Source: Neolentinus lepideus HHB14362 ss-1 (taxonomy: Eukaryota > Basidiomycota > Agaricomycetes > Gloeophyllales > Gloeophyllaceae). From it: a DNA stretch of 53,224 bases. The DNA is taken from assembly GCA_001632425.1 (NCBI GenBank), contig KV425606.1:165797-219020 (forward strand). The letters run 5' to 3'. The stretch's first letter is position 1, and each line of letters starts with the position of its first letter. Below, in pieces: positions 9,114 to 20,999 of the stretch. The notes under the pieces are model-generated. The model was given only the letters and a program-made list of their open reading frames with translations. It was not told where the DNA came from and ran no database searches. Position numbers and translations under genes: made by a program.

Positions 9114-11488
9114 AACACCTGAATACCCAGAGTTGAAGCGGAATTATTCCATCGAGTGATCGAACTGCCATCTTCTTTCAAAATGCTCCCGAGCTGAGGA
9201 AGCCCGCGATGCAAGATCAGATAAAACCTATTCGCCCACGGACTGTTACAAGAAATCACCAAGTACAACTCCCAATATACACGCTATTCTAGAAAGCACT
9301 ACAGATTCACATAGCAATGGCAGTAAACGAAACAGTATTAGCGCGCGGATGTCCTGAAACACAAGGTCTGAAGATAGTAGTTCTTGAAGTCGGGGAGCGT
9401 AAGAATATCTTAACTACTTACGTGAGTGCCTGACAATCACGACGAGATTATAGCAGAGTCTCATCGCAAAATTGCCATAGGAAACGCACCCTCGTACTTA
9501 TGTGTTCGTCACCCGCAAGTTCGCGACATGCCTGCCGACATGATACCTGGAGTGGCGTCAGTCGAGAGAGAAGACAAGCATAGGTAAAAACTCAGACTCA
9601 CTCATCCGCACATACATTTCTACCAAGTATATCCAGCACGATGCATGGTGCTCGAGCGCCTTGCCACAATTGTTCCGCTTCAGATGGCCAACCTAAAGAA
9701 CCCACACTAAGCACAGTTCAGATTGCTCGAAAAGCATCTGACGTTGGAATATATGAATGCACTTGCAGCCTTGCTAGCAATCCCGTCGTCACTTCAGTCT
9801 GCGCATCACCGAGCTTCTTATGGACGAGCTGGAACGAGACGAGCGGACGACCGAAATGGCGCCTCTCGAAAGCATATGCTCTGTGCGGACTATGCAGTCT
9901 TCGAGAGCACCGAGGACGCCCCAGGAGATCCCGTACCTACAGTGCATGCATGAGCTCCTATGCCATAACGATGAAGTGCAAGTTGAGGATGCGGACCTTG
10001 CATTATTTAAACAGCTAAACGCCGACCCGAGACCTTTCGTCCCGGGTAAAGGCGCTTCCTGCGACACCTTCACGTTGTCGAGGAACACGGAGCCTTTCAG
10101 TGAGGCTCGCAGCGCTACTTTATTCGTAATTGCCGGTGCAGACAGGCCATGGGCGCCCTGCGAGCGCAACATTGTCATTATGTATGACTGAAAACATGAT
10201 GCGGAATCACCTTCTCCACCACGAAACCACGCACTTTGTCATCCCATTTGCACCACGCCCAGATGGCGAAGACATCCCTATTTCTCACCCAAGTCAGGCC
10301 CGTCAGCTCGACACACGACAGAAAAACACTTACGCAACAGGTGCGTTGCTGATCCACGTCTTCGCACCATTGATGACAAAACACCACCACCTGGTGCTTC
10401 TTCGGCCGTAGTCTCCATTGAGCCAGGGTCAGAGCCGTGGCTCGGTCCAGTGAGGCCCTGAAAGATTGAGTCGCAGAAGAAAATAAGAGAGGTACGAGAA
10501 AAAGCTGAGACGAGAAAACGCACGAAGCAGCCGATAAGTTGTCCTTTTGCTATGAATGTCGGGAAAAGTCAGTACTGAAGATGATGGAAGGATCATAATG
10601 GCGAAAAGCGACATGCGAATAGCTCTTCGGTACGTACCCAGGGCGGGTAGATACTTATTCTTCTGCGCTTCAGAGCCGAATGCATAGATAGGATGCATTA
10701 CGAGTGAGGACTGCACAGAAGACGTCGATCGGTATCCTGAGTCGACTCTTCGAGGCATTAACGTCGGGTGTTAACATCAAGACTTTTAGACTGCATTTCA
10801 TGGGAATGCGCAAACCTCTCGATCTCGCGGGCGATCAAGCCGTAGGCGACGCTGCTCGCGCCTGCACAGCCGTAGCCTTGTATTGTGGGGCCGAGAAGGC
10901 CGAGTTCACCCATCTCGCTGAGGATTGAAGTGTCGAGTGCTGTGACCAGCGTGAACCAGAGAATGCCTACACAGGAGTAAGGAAACTCACTTTCAGTGCG
11001 ATAGCCTTCGAGCACTCGTGGCATAAGCTTCTCCTGTGAAACGTTAGAGTAGTTTAGTAATAATGAACGCAGACTGGTGACCGGCACTTGCTTGACAGTA
11101 GTCCCTAGCCATGTCCCTGCAGCGCCATTGTCAGACGGTAGCGCAGAAACACAATCAAATGAATACCCACCGAATTGCGATCTCTTCCTCAGTTAGTAAG
11201 GATTCGAGGCTGAGAGGATCCTATATTCGCAGTGAGACGGTTGATGACGTGAGTGTTCTGGGCCTCGAAGGGCAAAGCGGCCGAACATAAAGGAAAGCGA
11301 AGGTGCACACCTCCCAATCGAACTTAACAAATTCTATTCAGGGTGAAAAAAAATCACGTCGTGTGAGTGTGATACAGAGCATACGATGAGAGCTTACTAC
11401 TTGTAGTACTTGTGGAGGCGAACCTTGCACGATGCACGACAGGAAGGAAGGAACGGGGTCGAAGGCGGACTAACTTCGATGTATACAT
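9114..11488 (-). pseudogene. GCDH copy 2 (glutaryl-CoA dehydrogenase), disrupted
   Basis: Nearly full-length relic on the minus strand. The mitochondrial leader exon starts at 11,488. Recognisable acyl-CoA dehydrogenase segments follow in order: [73 protein letters not shown], the FAD/substrate-side [69 protein letters not shown], and YHVGRHVANLRVTNT. Frameshifts occur near 10,400 (before VINGAKTWISNAPVA) and near 9,880, and about 185 bp of extra sequence (about 9,131-9,334) interrupts the last exon. The normal enzyme oxidises glutaryl-CoA in mitochondria; this copy cannot encode it. Confidence 0.85.
9131..9334. other. Extra sequence inside the last GCDH exon of unit 2
   Basis: In units 3 and 4 the GCDH end reads from the DIHAL codons to GIQAFAN within about 50 bp. 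In unit 2 the same flanks are about 185 bp further apart. The inserted sequence has no open frame and no clear terminal repeats or target duplication, so its origin is unknown. Confidence 0.55.
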
Positions 11489-11749
11489 GGTCCTAATTCT
11501 TCTGTCAGCTAGTCCTGGCGTAAATTTACCATTCGCATTGCAGTATGGGGTCGCTACCTTGAAGCAGATGCTCTTCAAAGTTCAAGTCTGCATCGGAAAT
11601 GAAGTGTCCAGTTCCGATGTCTGGGGTAGATCTAAGATACTGTTGGGGTAGGGTTGGTCCACCAAGGACCAATGGACCGTGGACTGGTGGACCGGTAAGC
11701 TTGTGGCTAAGAAATGAGATTTTCTAGGTCCCTATCGGCTCTCGCGTTC

Positions 11750-13800
11750 GATGCCATTTGTTCGTTATGGATCTGTTTCTCTTGAATAAAAAGTATGATG
11801 AGCACATCTGCAAATAATATGCCCTACTGGCGTCGTGAGTTGGAAGCATATATTTGGTGGCGGGAATCAGCGAGACCTGCCAATTTTCCAAACAGCCACA
11901 ATCGAAAGAACCGCGTATCGATGATACTCCTGCCTTTCGTTCGACTGCTTGTGCTCTTGGTCTTTGTTCCTGCCGCGGAATCGTCTCAGAACTTCATGTT
12001 GCTCTGATTCTAACGATGCTTCTATGGCAGTCTGTCAAATGCTGCAAATAGGCATCCCGGCGACATGTAGCATGAATCTACGTCGACATACTCTCGACAC
12101 GGAGTACAGTTACTCGGTATCCCTTGGCCGGCACTTGAATCCAAGAAAATCGATAGAGGGCTAACCTTTGGTTGTGACTGTACCGCGACGACAGTGGTCT
12201 CATGCTTTAACCGGTGTGGACAGTGCGGTGGTGGAAGATAGACACGGAGATGATATCGGGTACGTTCCTCGGCCTGGCTGTGATCCAAGCCGTGCAAGAA
12301 GAGGTACTTCCTCCCTTAACGTCTTGGCGCGAGATAACTTATGCAGTCGAAATGCGTTGATTTCCAGCTCTGCACGATGCAAAGTGTATTCCTTAGCACG
12401 ACGTCCTCCGCAGCAGTAATTCACCGATGGTAAGGCCGATTGCACCCCAAGTGCGCATGTACAGGTCCTGTCATGGTGCTCCTATACGATGCGGTGATCC
12501 AGGCTCTTTACCATCGGCGATCGTCCTTAAACGGCTGAGCGGAGCAGAGACACGCGGGTGCCCTATGTGGATACAGTGTAGATTCGAGATGAAGGCAGTC
12601 CTCACGAGGATCTATGTGCGGGTACCTGGAAGATTGTGTAGAATGAGTGATGACTCGTCGACAGCGAAGAGGGCGATCCAGCTTTCGCACACTTCAAGCA
12701 CATCGGTCATATTCCGCGTACCGCCTCTCGACGGTAATGCTTCAAACTGTGGGCACGACTAGACCAAAGGAAAGAGATAAATCCCTGTTCGTTGATTCAT
12801 CCTCCACACGATTTGACCGCAATTGGAGATCCCTCGGGTCTTGGAGTTGGAAAATGCGGTGGATTTGTAGAGGGGTGATTCTAATATTGTGGTTGTCCGG
12901 GCCTTGTGCACCGCGTTCGACACTGCAGTAGCGTACAGCTGCACGTACTCCTTTATCTTCGAGTCCATGAGTGGACGAGGTCACTTCTCGGTTCTGGGCT
13001 CGGGGATGTCGGAGGATGAGACGTACGCGTCCTGGATGCCCTCCTGAGCCAGAACCTCTGGTCTTGCGCGGCGGGGTGGCCTTGGTGATCCTTACACGGC
13101 CTATAGAGGATTCCTTCGATATATCTTGGGAGATGGGAGGCAGGAGCGGAATGTTACGTGCCACACAAAACGACTTCGTCGGAAATCATCCCAGCAGTTT
13201 CGTCGACTATTCGCGACCCGTGCTGTTCAAACGGATATCTTCCAAGCACAAGGAACCTGCAACATTATGGACAGATTATTCACTTGGCGCTAGGATTCAT
13301 GACCGTACCTGTGATATCCGACTCGAAGTCCGTCGACGGCGATGTTCTAGATTTCCTATGGGTGATCTTGATCGGGAATGGAGACCGTCGATTTGTGCTA
13401 CAGGCATTCGATTGGCTCTGTTGATGATATGCTTTGGTCGGATTTGTCTCTGTGGGACCCTGCCTCTGGCGCTGTCTCTCGGCGCTCTGCGGCCCATTGC
13501 CTTTGCACGGAATTGAAGGTGGTGCTACGGCAAACGGTTAGGAATACCACCTTCTGCTCCTCGCAATGCGAGTTCACTTTCAATGACGGAGGTGAAGAGT
13601 TAATACGCATCGTTCCAGATCGGAAGGGACATAATACGACGATACCGGACTGAGGTGGATGGATTTGGTGTCGTATGAGATAAAAAAGTTCCACAAACGA
13701 ATGATCCCAGTATCTTCACGAATCACTCAACCCTGTCCGTCATATCATCGTCACATCTCCGTCTCCATCTCACTTTGAGGGTCGAATCATCTGGCGACTG
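11750..13800. repeat. Conserved block E, unit 2 (no gene recognised)
   Basis: Homologue of 790-2,560. It contains extra sequence near 12,900-13,130 absent from unit 1. A 181-codon plus-strand frame (12,971-13,516) is open here but closed in other copies, and the IFDWES-type frame is shifted by a small deletion near 13,320. No gene is supported. Confidence 0.4.
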
Positions 13801-13949
13801 CATTTCGGCCTCAGTGACTACGGCCGGTGCTGAAGACTCCACCGGAGTTTGCCCCCGGTGCTGCGTTATGTTTTTCTATTATTTGAGAGCGAACCGGAGG
13901 TGCGAGATGATCATAATGGCCGCTCTTCTGTTCCCCGTCCTATTCAACA

Positions 13950-14344
13950 GAGGAGCGGCGGAGTTGCGGCCAAATCGCGGTTCCAATGTTTGTTATTTTT
14001 GGACTGTTAACCAAATGTCAGGATCCTCGACTATGATGAGACGAAGAGGATGGCATACAGGCTGTCCACCTGCCAGCGGCACATATTGCCTGGGGCTACT
14101 CTTCTCGTAGATCCGGCGCAGAGCGGTGGTCCTATCTTCCTGCGCAGGCGACAGCAGTTGTCCGGTGGGGGAGATTTCGCCCTCAATTTCATATACAGCT
14201 GAGCGCAGTTCATTTAAATGAACAGATAGCTGCTCGACGACTGGCGCTCGTTGCAACCCGTCGGCGAGGCGCTCTCTTACTATTTGAGCGCATGAAAGTC
14301 TTCTACGTTCATGTTCTGAGGCGGAGCTGTGAAGAGGATGGCAT
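13950..14344 (-). pseudogene. Gene D copy 2, truncated
   Basis: First exon only. The ATG at 14,344 (MPSSSQ) is followed by QNMNVEDFHALK and a stop in one frame, then APVVEQLSVHLNELRSAVYEIEGEISPTGQ and DRTTALRRIYEKS in the correct frame, ending in GGQP at a GTATGC donor. The second exon begins with SKNNKHWNRDLA and is cut off near 13,950, where it joins block E; unit 3 shows that several hundred bases are missing here. Confidence 0.6.
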
Positions 14345-14558
14345 CAGTCGAAATGTGGCGATAGTGGTGGTTACTGAAAGAAAGCCTGTGGCACGCCTGT
14401 CACTCTGTGAGTCCTGTTATTCTCGAGCGTAATTCCACATTGATTGAACTTGATGGTTAGACACATCTTCAACAAGCTTGACGAAATACCATGTAGCCGA
14501 ACAAGCGCCATTTTCACGATAATAATCTATACACATGCTATGATGATACATTCTCGAC

Positions 14559-15156
14559 TCAGTGACGTGACCCAAAGTATTCTCCATCGACGCCCATATC
14601 ATCGCTGTTGAGACCGCAATATAGCCTTCCACAAGTTTGTGAACAAGATGAGGAGCTCACCCGTCATGAGCTTCATCCACACTATTACTCCACCACGTCC
14701 CGTAGTTCATGCCACTGGGTGGTGCATCCCACAAGTACGGATCTTCCGTGATTGTAGTCTCAGCTTCCATAGGAGAGTCCACGGCTTCGGCAGGCGTCAT
14801 ATCGGTGTCAGCGTGGCAGGGCGCGAAGTCCTCAAAATGATTTGCATCCACTCCAAAGTCGGGCCGAGTCGGTGGTTGGAAGACGGAGCATCCGGCTGGC
14901 ACAGGCACGATGTCATATAGACGCAGGAGGTTGGATGTTAATTTGGATGAATGCTCCATCTAACAGCCAAATTTTAGCGACTCTGAAGAATGCTCAAGGA
15001 AGTGGATACTATACCGGCCGTTCATACGGTTCTATCACTTCGCCCAAGATATTGTATCTTTTGATGGCCTCACGATACAGAGCCTCCCGCCTCGCCGGAC
15101 TCCTGCGAGTCTCGAACGCTGGCATTCTGGACTTGAGTAGTGCGCTGTGCTTGCAT
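14559..15156 (-). pseudogene. Gene C copy 2, internal deletion
   Basis: The start MQAQRTTQVQNA is intact, but about 180 bp of exon 1 is missing at about 15,105, joining DSQ directly to the ARREALYREA region in the wrong frame and giving an early stop. Exon 2 (from 14,959, MEHSSKLTSN) and the short last exon (GDDMGVDGEYFGSRH, stop at 14,559) remain open and closely match C3a. The break is therefore a single deletion in an otherwise preserved gene. Confidence 0.7.
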
Positions 15157-15708
15157 GTTTGTAGGGCGAGGAGATCGTGGAGTGGTCGATGGTAAAAGTG
15201 AGGAACAGGACCAGTGGCACGATTGCTATCGTTTTGCGCTTCGGCATATGCCGAGCATCGTGGTCAATGGCGGAGCCGCTTCGGCCTACCCGGGCGCTCG
15301 TGTGGCAAAACAGAGGTCCGTGCTGTTCGCAGGAGTTGTAAAGTGGTCGTTAATCATTGATACAAGGCGTAGCTCTGTGACTAGAACGTATTTGATCGCG
15401 GGTGTCGGCATCCTCTGATCATGGAATACGGTACTGATTCGACTCGAGTTGCATTTGGCATCACATCGATGGAGAAGAGAAAGAATACGGAAAAGAGCCA
15501 GTATATCGACATATTTCCTAATACCCATCGCACCCTACTTTCCTTTCCTCTTCAGACAGCATCGTGTGTGGACATCCTCTTGAAGTGGTTGCTGAATTAA
15601 CACAAGAGCCCCGACTGCACCTCTTGAAGAGAGATTACCTAGCGGAAGAGCATAAGCCCACATTCTCGACGCGCCTAGATGGAGGAGACGCACGGATAAT
15701 AGTACACA

Positions 15709-16538
15709 TCATTGCCTTGGGACTTCCATCCACGCGGATGTGCCGGTGCCATAGCTATGCGGTGGACCCATCTGAGAGGCGACTTGATCTGATTGAACTA
15801 CCTGTTCGCCCTCAGGTGCTGTAGATATGTACCCCGACGTCCCTGCATGAGAGGGAACTGGACGCGGTTGGACTACCCATTCACCTCCAGGCACTTGTCC
15901 CCGGTACTGCGGATAGATATATGGCACATCCATGTGAATAATCGATGGTCCCTCCTGAGAGGCAACTTCACCCGACTGCAATTCTCCACGCGCCAAATTC
16001 CAGGATTGTGGATAGGGGACGGCGTCACCATTCATGTGCAGGGGAGGCGCCCACAACATCAAGGGAGATTCAAAGTCGACGGGAGTCCGCTGCCATATCG
16101 CGTCTCTAACGTTGGCGAAGTTCATCTATTAGCCAAAGGTTAGGGGGCCTTGAGTATAATGAGATAAAGAAGATAATATACAGGGTGTCCACTTGGTAAC
16201 GGCGTGAGGCTACGGAATCGTTCAGGACCACTCTCCTCGTAGATCCGCCGAAGACCAGCAATCGCATCTTCTGGTGCTACCGAGAGCAAGCGATCCATGA
16301 TGGTAATTTCGTGTTCGATCTCCTCTACCACACCACGCAGTTCATTCAAATGAATGGACAGCTGCTTGGCGACTTCCTCTTCCTCGATGGACAGCTGCAA
16401 GGCGACTTGTTCTTCGTCGCGAATCATGCACGAGACAATTTCTTCCAGACTCGTTTGGAGTGCTTGGAAGTCCTCCAAGGCCGTCCTGGAGTCTTCGACG
16501 GTCGTATTTTGAAGCTGAGTCGGCGAAGAAGTTGCCAT
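15709..16538 (-). CDS. Gene B copy 2, unrecognised 257-aa protein (intact, 2 exons)
   Basis: Exons are 16538-16182 (357 bases) and 16125-15709 (417 bases), joined in phase 0 at the conserved GTATAT donor and AATAG acceptor. Start is MATSSPTQLQ, as in other B copies. Exon 1 is predicted helical and coiled-coil-like, with EDFQALQTSLEEIV and a duplicated QLSIEEEEVAKQLSIHLNELR region: 33 bases longer than B3 because of an in-frame tandem duplication. Exon 2 is Pro/Gly/Gln-rich and 45 codons longer than in B3, with two versions of a VASQxGP motif. No signal peptide or membrane helix. The neighbours are X2 and C2. Family not recognised; function unknown. Confidence 0.7.
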
Positions 16539-16811
16539 CGATTGAAACTGAGGTGGGATGGTTGCGGAAAGAAAGACTGTGGCCAATTCTGTCGTTCTAT
16601 CAAAATCGCCGGCCGTTGCCGGTCTCTGGTAAGGGCATCTTTATCCTCAAACACAATGCCACATTCATTGAACCTCACGATTTGAAATTATGATCAAGAT
16701 GCTTTACAAGAGACGGAGTCGCCGAACGAGAGCGACTTCCGCCGTCACAGCTTGTATAGAAACTATCCTGATACATGGCCCTCCATATTCAACTCAATGT
16801 CGGGTCTCGAC

Positions 16812-17080
16812 TCACTCATCATTGTCATCCATGTCATCGCTGCTGAAACCACACATAATCCATCACAAGTGCACCAGCGAGGAGGAAAGCTCACCGGTCA
16901 TCAGCTTCGCTAATATCAATTCCCCCAACACGTCCCGTAGTCCATGCAGTTCGGTGATGCATTCCGCATATACGAATCTTCATTGTTCATAGTATCGGCT
17001 ACCTTACAGGAGTCCATCACATCAGCAGGTGCCACATCAGTGTCGGTGTAGCAGGGCACGAATTCCTCAGAGAAACCTGC
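16812..17080 (-). pseudogene. Gene X copy 2, remnant of a C-like paralogue
   Basis: Counterpart of 6,218-6,465. It carries EEFVPCYTDTDVAPADVMDS, NNEDSYMRNASPNCMDYGT and a stop after CWGN, then an intron and a short last exon DDMDDNDE. The FVPC-TDTD segment matches gene C exon 2 better than X1 does, confirming descent from a C-like gene. Confidence 0.6.
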
Positions 17081-17179
17081 GGCCACGCTGAGCTACACAT
17101 TTCTACTCCGCAAGCAGCACTTCAAACGCATTGGTTTCATTATGTATGGACACATTCTCCGCAACTCCCGTACTGGAAC

Positions 17180-17188
17180 ATTTATATA
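17180..17188 (-). promoter_or_regulatory. Conserved TATA-like element, unit 2
   Basis: TATATAAAT on the minus strand in the same GCTTG...GTTCC context as the unit 1 element, located between the A2 3' end and the X2 remnant. Confidence 0.4.
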
Positions 17189-17280
17189 CAAGCAAACACC
17201 GGCTAAGCCGGTCGACTAATCTTACAACAGCTCTTCTCCTACCCTATTGATGCCCTATTGTCTGAATCACTTGCATGAAT

Positions 17281-19024
17281 TTATCCTAATCTCGCGTCTT
17301 CTCTCGACTGGCACCCGCTTAACCGCAGAAGGGAGACATCCTCTTTGTGGGTGTGTAACATCGTGGGAAGGAGGTCTGGAAAGTGTAACCATAGCGGCAG
17401 GAGGGGAAGAGTGTCACAGTCCTGGTTGCTTGAGGCTCTGTTTTTGACCCTCTCAGTCGCGTGATAGGTCAAATACTCCAGCAAATCCAAGTACTTGTCG
17501 GCCTCCCTCTCTATCACCACCTCTACCTCCTTGCCAGTCTCTGGATCGTTCATCTTCGCGAACCTCACCCGACGTTCGAGGCGCCTGCCACCCTTGGTCA
17601 GCGGTCGGCGTCGCAGCATGCGTGGGGGAATCCTACTGGAGTCAAGGGCACGGCCGATGGGGACGCCGTCTATCGTGTTTCTGATGCCAGTGCCGCCACC
17701 CTGACTGTCATCGGTATGCTTGACTTCGTCTGTCATCCAGGTGCGGATACCGAACTGAGGAATGCCACCCGTGCAGCTATCCTGTCTGACGTCTGCGCTC
17801 ATCTCGTATTCCAAGTTGTCGACGGTATATGGCAATAGCAAGGCTTTACTATCACCATGGGCGGAGCAAATTGCGTGTTGCAAGGTGAAGTCGACTATGC
17901 CATCGATACATGGAGTGTACAGGCCAGACATGGTGGAAGTGCTTGTGGGTGAGACCGGCCCTCGGTGTCCGACAGCGACAGCAGCCTGTTGGTGCTCCTC
18001 GATGCTATGATCCTCGAACGGATCGAACCTGAGGAAATGAGGATGTTGGCGACGTGGGGGCCATTCGGTAACAAGCTCTTGCTCTGGGGTCCCGCTGCAG
18101 TGTGTGGGAGGTCTATCTGATACCAAGAAAGTATCATTTTGTTGAAGATGGTCCTGAGAGCATTGCAGGTCCAATGGCTGCATGTGGGTATCTTGCTGTC
18201 TGGCGCCCATGTGACCGAAATCGACGGTATCTAGCACGTATGCCTGTGCCATAGGCTGCTGGAATGGATACCACATCGAATCTGCGGCCATCGGAGCGTA
18301 TGGGCTTCTGTTGATAGTATACTCTCTCCATCCCGTGTATTGCTGGCCGTATTCGGGTTGCAAATGCCCCTGCGCGAGGCCTTGCGGCAGCGCATGCTGT
18401 GCAGTGCCCTCATCCATCACCCCGACGGGATCCACTGTAGGTAGGCATCCAGCGACCAAGTACCGGGCTGGTAGGTCCCGTCGTACTGTGTGAGATGCAG
18501 GTTAGCAGAAGTCTGCTCCTGCATAGTCTGGTACTGGTGGGGAGCTAAGTGAGGCTGGGCGTTGGAGCACAGGTACCGTGGCTCGTGTACTATCCTCGGT
18601 GGTATGAATCTGGGTTCGTTGCAGACTGGCTTTTGGCCTCTGTTGGTGTATTCCCCCTGTGGAGCCCCAGGCTGCATTGGAGGGAAACGGCCTGAGTCTG
18701 GCACGTCTATACAGCTTCTGTGGGCACTGTTGGGTGCATGAGCCAGGTTGGTTATTACATGCATTGGGAGATGCAACTAATAATCGAAGTTCAGATACTG
18801 TCGAATCACATTTAATGTCGTCTTACCTCCCCATGGATAGATTCTTGCGCGAAGCTGAAGTTCAGGCCAGGATCGTACATAGGTGCGTGTTGACCCATAT
18901 CGATGCCAGTATTGATGGTTGAAGTATTCATTTCCCCAAATTCAATCTGCATAGCGTCGCCTGGTGTTCTGTATAATATGAACGGTGCAGTTTCTGGTTG
19001 GAAAGGCGGGCAAGTGAAGTTCAT
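17281..19024 (-). pseudogene. Gene A copy 2, single frameshift in exon 2
   Basis: Exon 1 is 19024-18827 (66 codons, MNFTCPPF start) and exon 2 starts at 18776 with the conserved phase 0 acceptor. Exon 2 is open to about 18,420, where one base is missing compared with A1 (the PPVVMDEGTAQ region); the frame then continues uninterrupted to the stop at 17,281. The C-terminal domain (RRLERRVRFAKM, EREADKYLDLLEYL, LPLWLHFPDLLP) is fully conserved, so the lesion is recent, polymorphic or a sequencing error. Without it the protein would be about 564 aa. Confidence 0.65.
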
Positions 19025-19039
19025 AGTGAGAAGAGAAAG

Positions 19040-19330
19040 GGCAAGGTTTGTGTCCGTGGTTATCACTGATTAAATCGCGCTTTTCGGCAGGCTCCGGGTC
19101 TTGCGCCTTTGCTCTTGTGCCTTATCGGGCTCAATCGCAGTGCTAGGTTCTGCAAATCCCGCGTCTATGAAACGGATCTATGGTCCTCTCGCTGTCGTCG
19201 CTGGACAGCCTCCGTCGTTGTCGGAACTTGTGTCTCCCGCTCTGTCTAAACGTCCCGCAGGTATTTCTTGTCCAAATGCCCACTTGAAAGATTCTGACTC
19301 CCGAGCTCTGGCAAAGGAGAGGTCTGCAGT
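19040..19330 (-). promoter_or_regulatory. Conserved upstream region of gene A2
   Basis: Counterpart of the A1 upstream block: the GTGATAACCAC segment and the TTCCGACAACGACGG region are retained with few changes. No frame is shared with the other copies. Confidence 0.35.
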
Positions 19331-19671
19331 CTCTAGTCATGAAGACTTTCTCAGAAATTATCAATCACAAATCGAGGTGGGTCCCACTGAAACGTGAAAC
19401 CCAAGGTTTCGCTCTTATTATGCATCGTATGACTCTGCTATCTCTCTCAGCAATCAAGGCGGCTACTCACACACAGATGTCCAAATACTTTGGAAGAATC
19501 GCAGTTCAGGTTTTCATGAATGGAGGTACAAGTGCAGGTGCGAGAGACATCCGGTTCTATGTTGCTTCCTGGTTTCCTTCAGTGAAATGTGCTTGCTATT
19601 ACATTGTAATAGTATACGGATATGGAGCGCAATATAACAGACGCTGCATGAGCTATGCTTTGGGACAAGTT

Positions 19672-20830
19672 ATTGAACGCCTGAATACCCGTCATTTCTT
19701 TCCGTAAAATCAGCGCGTGGATGTCCTGAAACACGAGGTTAGAAGATATTTCTCGCAGCCGCAGAGCGTAGGGATATCTCGAGTCCTTACGTGAGTGCCT
19801 TGCAATCGCGACGAGAATATATCAGAGTCTCATCGCAAACTTGCCGTAGGAAATGCACCTTCGTGTATGTTCGTCACTTGCAAATTTGCGACATGTCTGC
19901 TGACATGATACCTTCCGTGGTGTCAGTCGAGAGAGAAGACAAGCATAGGCGAAAGCTCAGACTGACTCATCCGCACATGCATTTCCTCCAAGTATTCCAG
20001 CACCCTGCGCGCGTGCTCGAGCGCCACAGTTATTCCGCTTCACCAGACTGGCCATTCGGGCGCGACTTTACCTGCGTATCTCAGACGGCCAACTTAAAGA
20101 GCCCACATCAAGCACAGTTCATATTGCTCGAAGAGCATTTGACGCAGGAAAATAGGAGCGCACTTGCAAACTTGCTAGCAATCCCGTCGTCACTCCAGTC
20201 TGAGCATCGACTCGGATGAGCTGGAGCGAAGCGAGCAGTCAACCGAGCTGGCGCCTCTCGGGGGAGTATGTTCCTGTGTGGGTTATACAGTCTTCGAGAG
20301 CACGGGGATACCCCAGGAGAACCCGTACCTATAGTACAAGTATGAGCCCACTGACTTAACGATGCAGGGTAAGTTGAGGGTACGGACCTCGCATTATTGA
20401 AGCAGATAAACGCCGATCCGAGACCTGTTGTCATAGATGAAAGCGCTTCTTGCGATACTCCAAGTTATCGAGGAACACTGGGCCTTTCAGCGCGGTTGGT
20501 AGGGCTAATTTATTCTTGATTTTTGGTGCGATAGCCTTCGAGCACTCGCGTTATTAGCCTTTTTTGTGAAACGTGGAAGAACAGCTTAGTAATAGCGTAC
20601 ATAGACTGGTGCATGATACTATTTCCAGATGAGCCTGCAATGAGGGAAAAGCGTACACTTAAATCGAATCGCGACCTCTTTGAAAGGTGCACACCTTCTA
20701 GTCGAGCTCAACAAACTGTATTCAGTCGTAGAAAATCACCTTTTGTGGACAAAAAGATAGAGCATGCGAAGGGAGCTGACTCAATATCTTCGGAGGCAAC
20801 CCCGCACGATGCATCCATAGTCCTGGTGTA
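19672..20830 (-). pseudogene. GCDH copy 3, heavily truncated
   Basis: Retains fragments of the C-terminal exons: YHVSRHVANLQVTN, a DIHALIL...MTGIQAF tail whose stop is lost, and the GLGSAFICFNNAR region. It then jumps to the N-terminal VLEGYRT exon at about 20,530-20,580, so the central catalytic exons are missing. The leader exon survives only as scattered similarity to about 20,830. It is clearly non-functional. Confidence 0.75.
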
Positions 20831-20999
20831 AGTGTATCCAATCCCCGTCCGCCCGACAAGATAGGAGGTGTTCGAAGGCGGCAAACTTGAACAAGTTCCG
20901 AAGTCTTGAGGTAGATCTTAGATGCTGCTGGGGTAGGGTTAGTCCATGGACCGGTGGACCGCCACGTGTGGCGAAGAAATGAGATTCTCTAGGTCCATG

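Larger units (their letters stand above)
1..10964. repeat. Tandem segmental duplication, unit 1 (left end outside the window)
   Basis: First visible copy of a block of about 10 kb. Its left edge lies inside a GCDH exon whose counterpart begins again at about 10,965 with nearly the same bases. Contents in order along the plus strand: GCDH N-terminal exons (minus), block E, then D, C, B, X and A genes (all minus), then the GCDH copy that opens unit 2. The boundary is a convenient homology anchor; the true recombination junction could be anywhere in the block. Confidence 0.85.
10965..20494. repeat. Tandem segmental duplication, unit 2
   Basis: Second copy of the block, in the same orientation and gene order as unit 1. 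It is shorter, mainly because gene D lost its second exon and gene C lost about 180 bp. Alignment to unit 1 is easy by eye over most of its length, with many substitutions and small indels. Confidence 0.85.

Noticed and set aside
12971..13516. 181-codon plus-strand frame in block E of unit 2
   Set aside because: Interrupted in the other three copies and without motifs; likely a chance opening.
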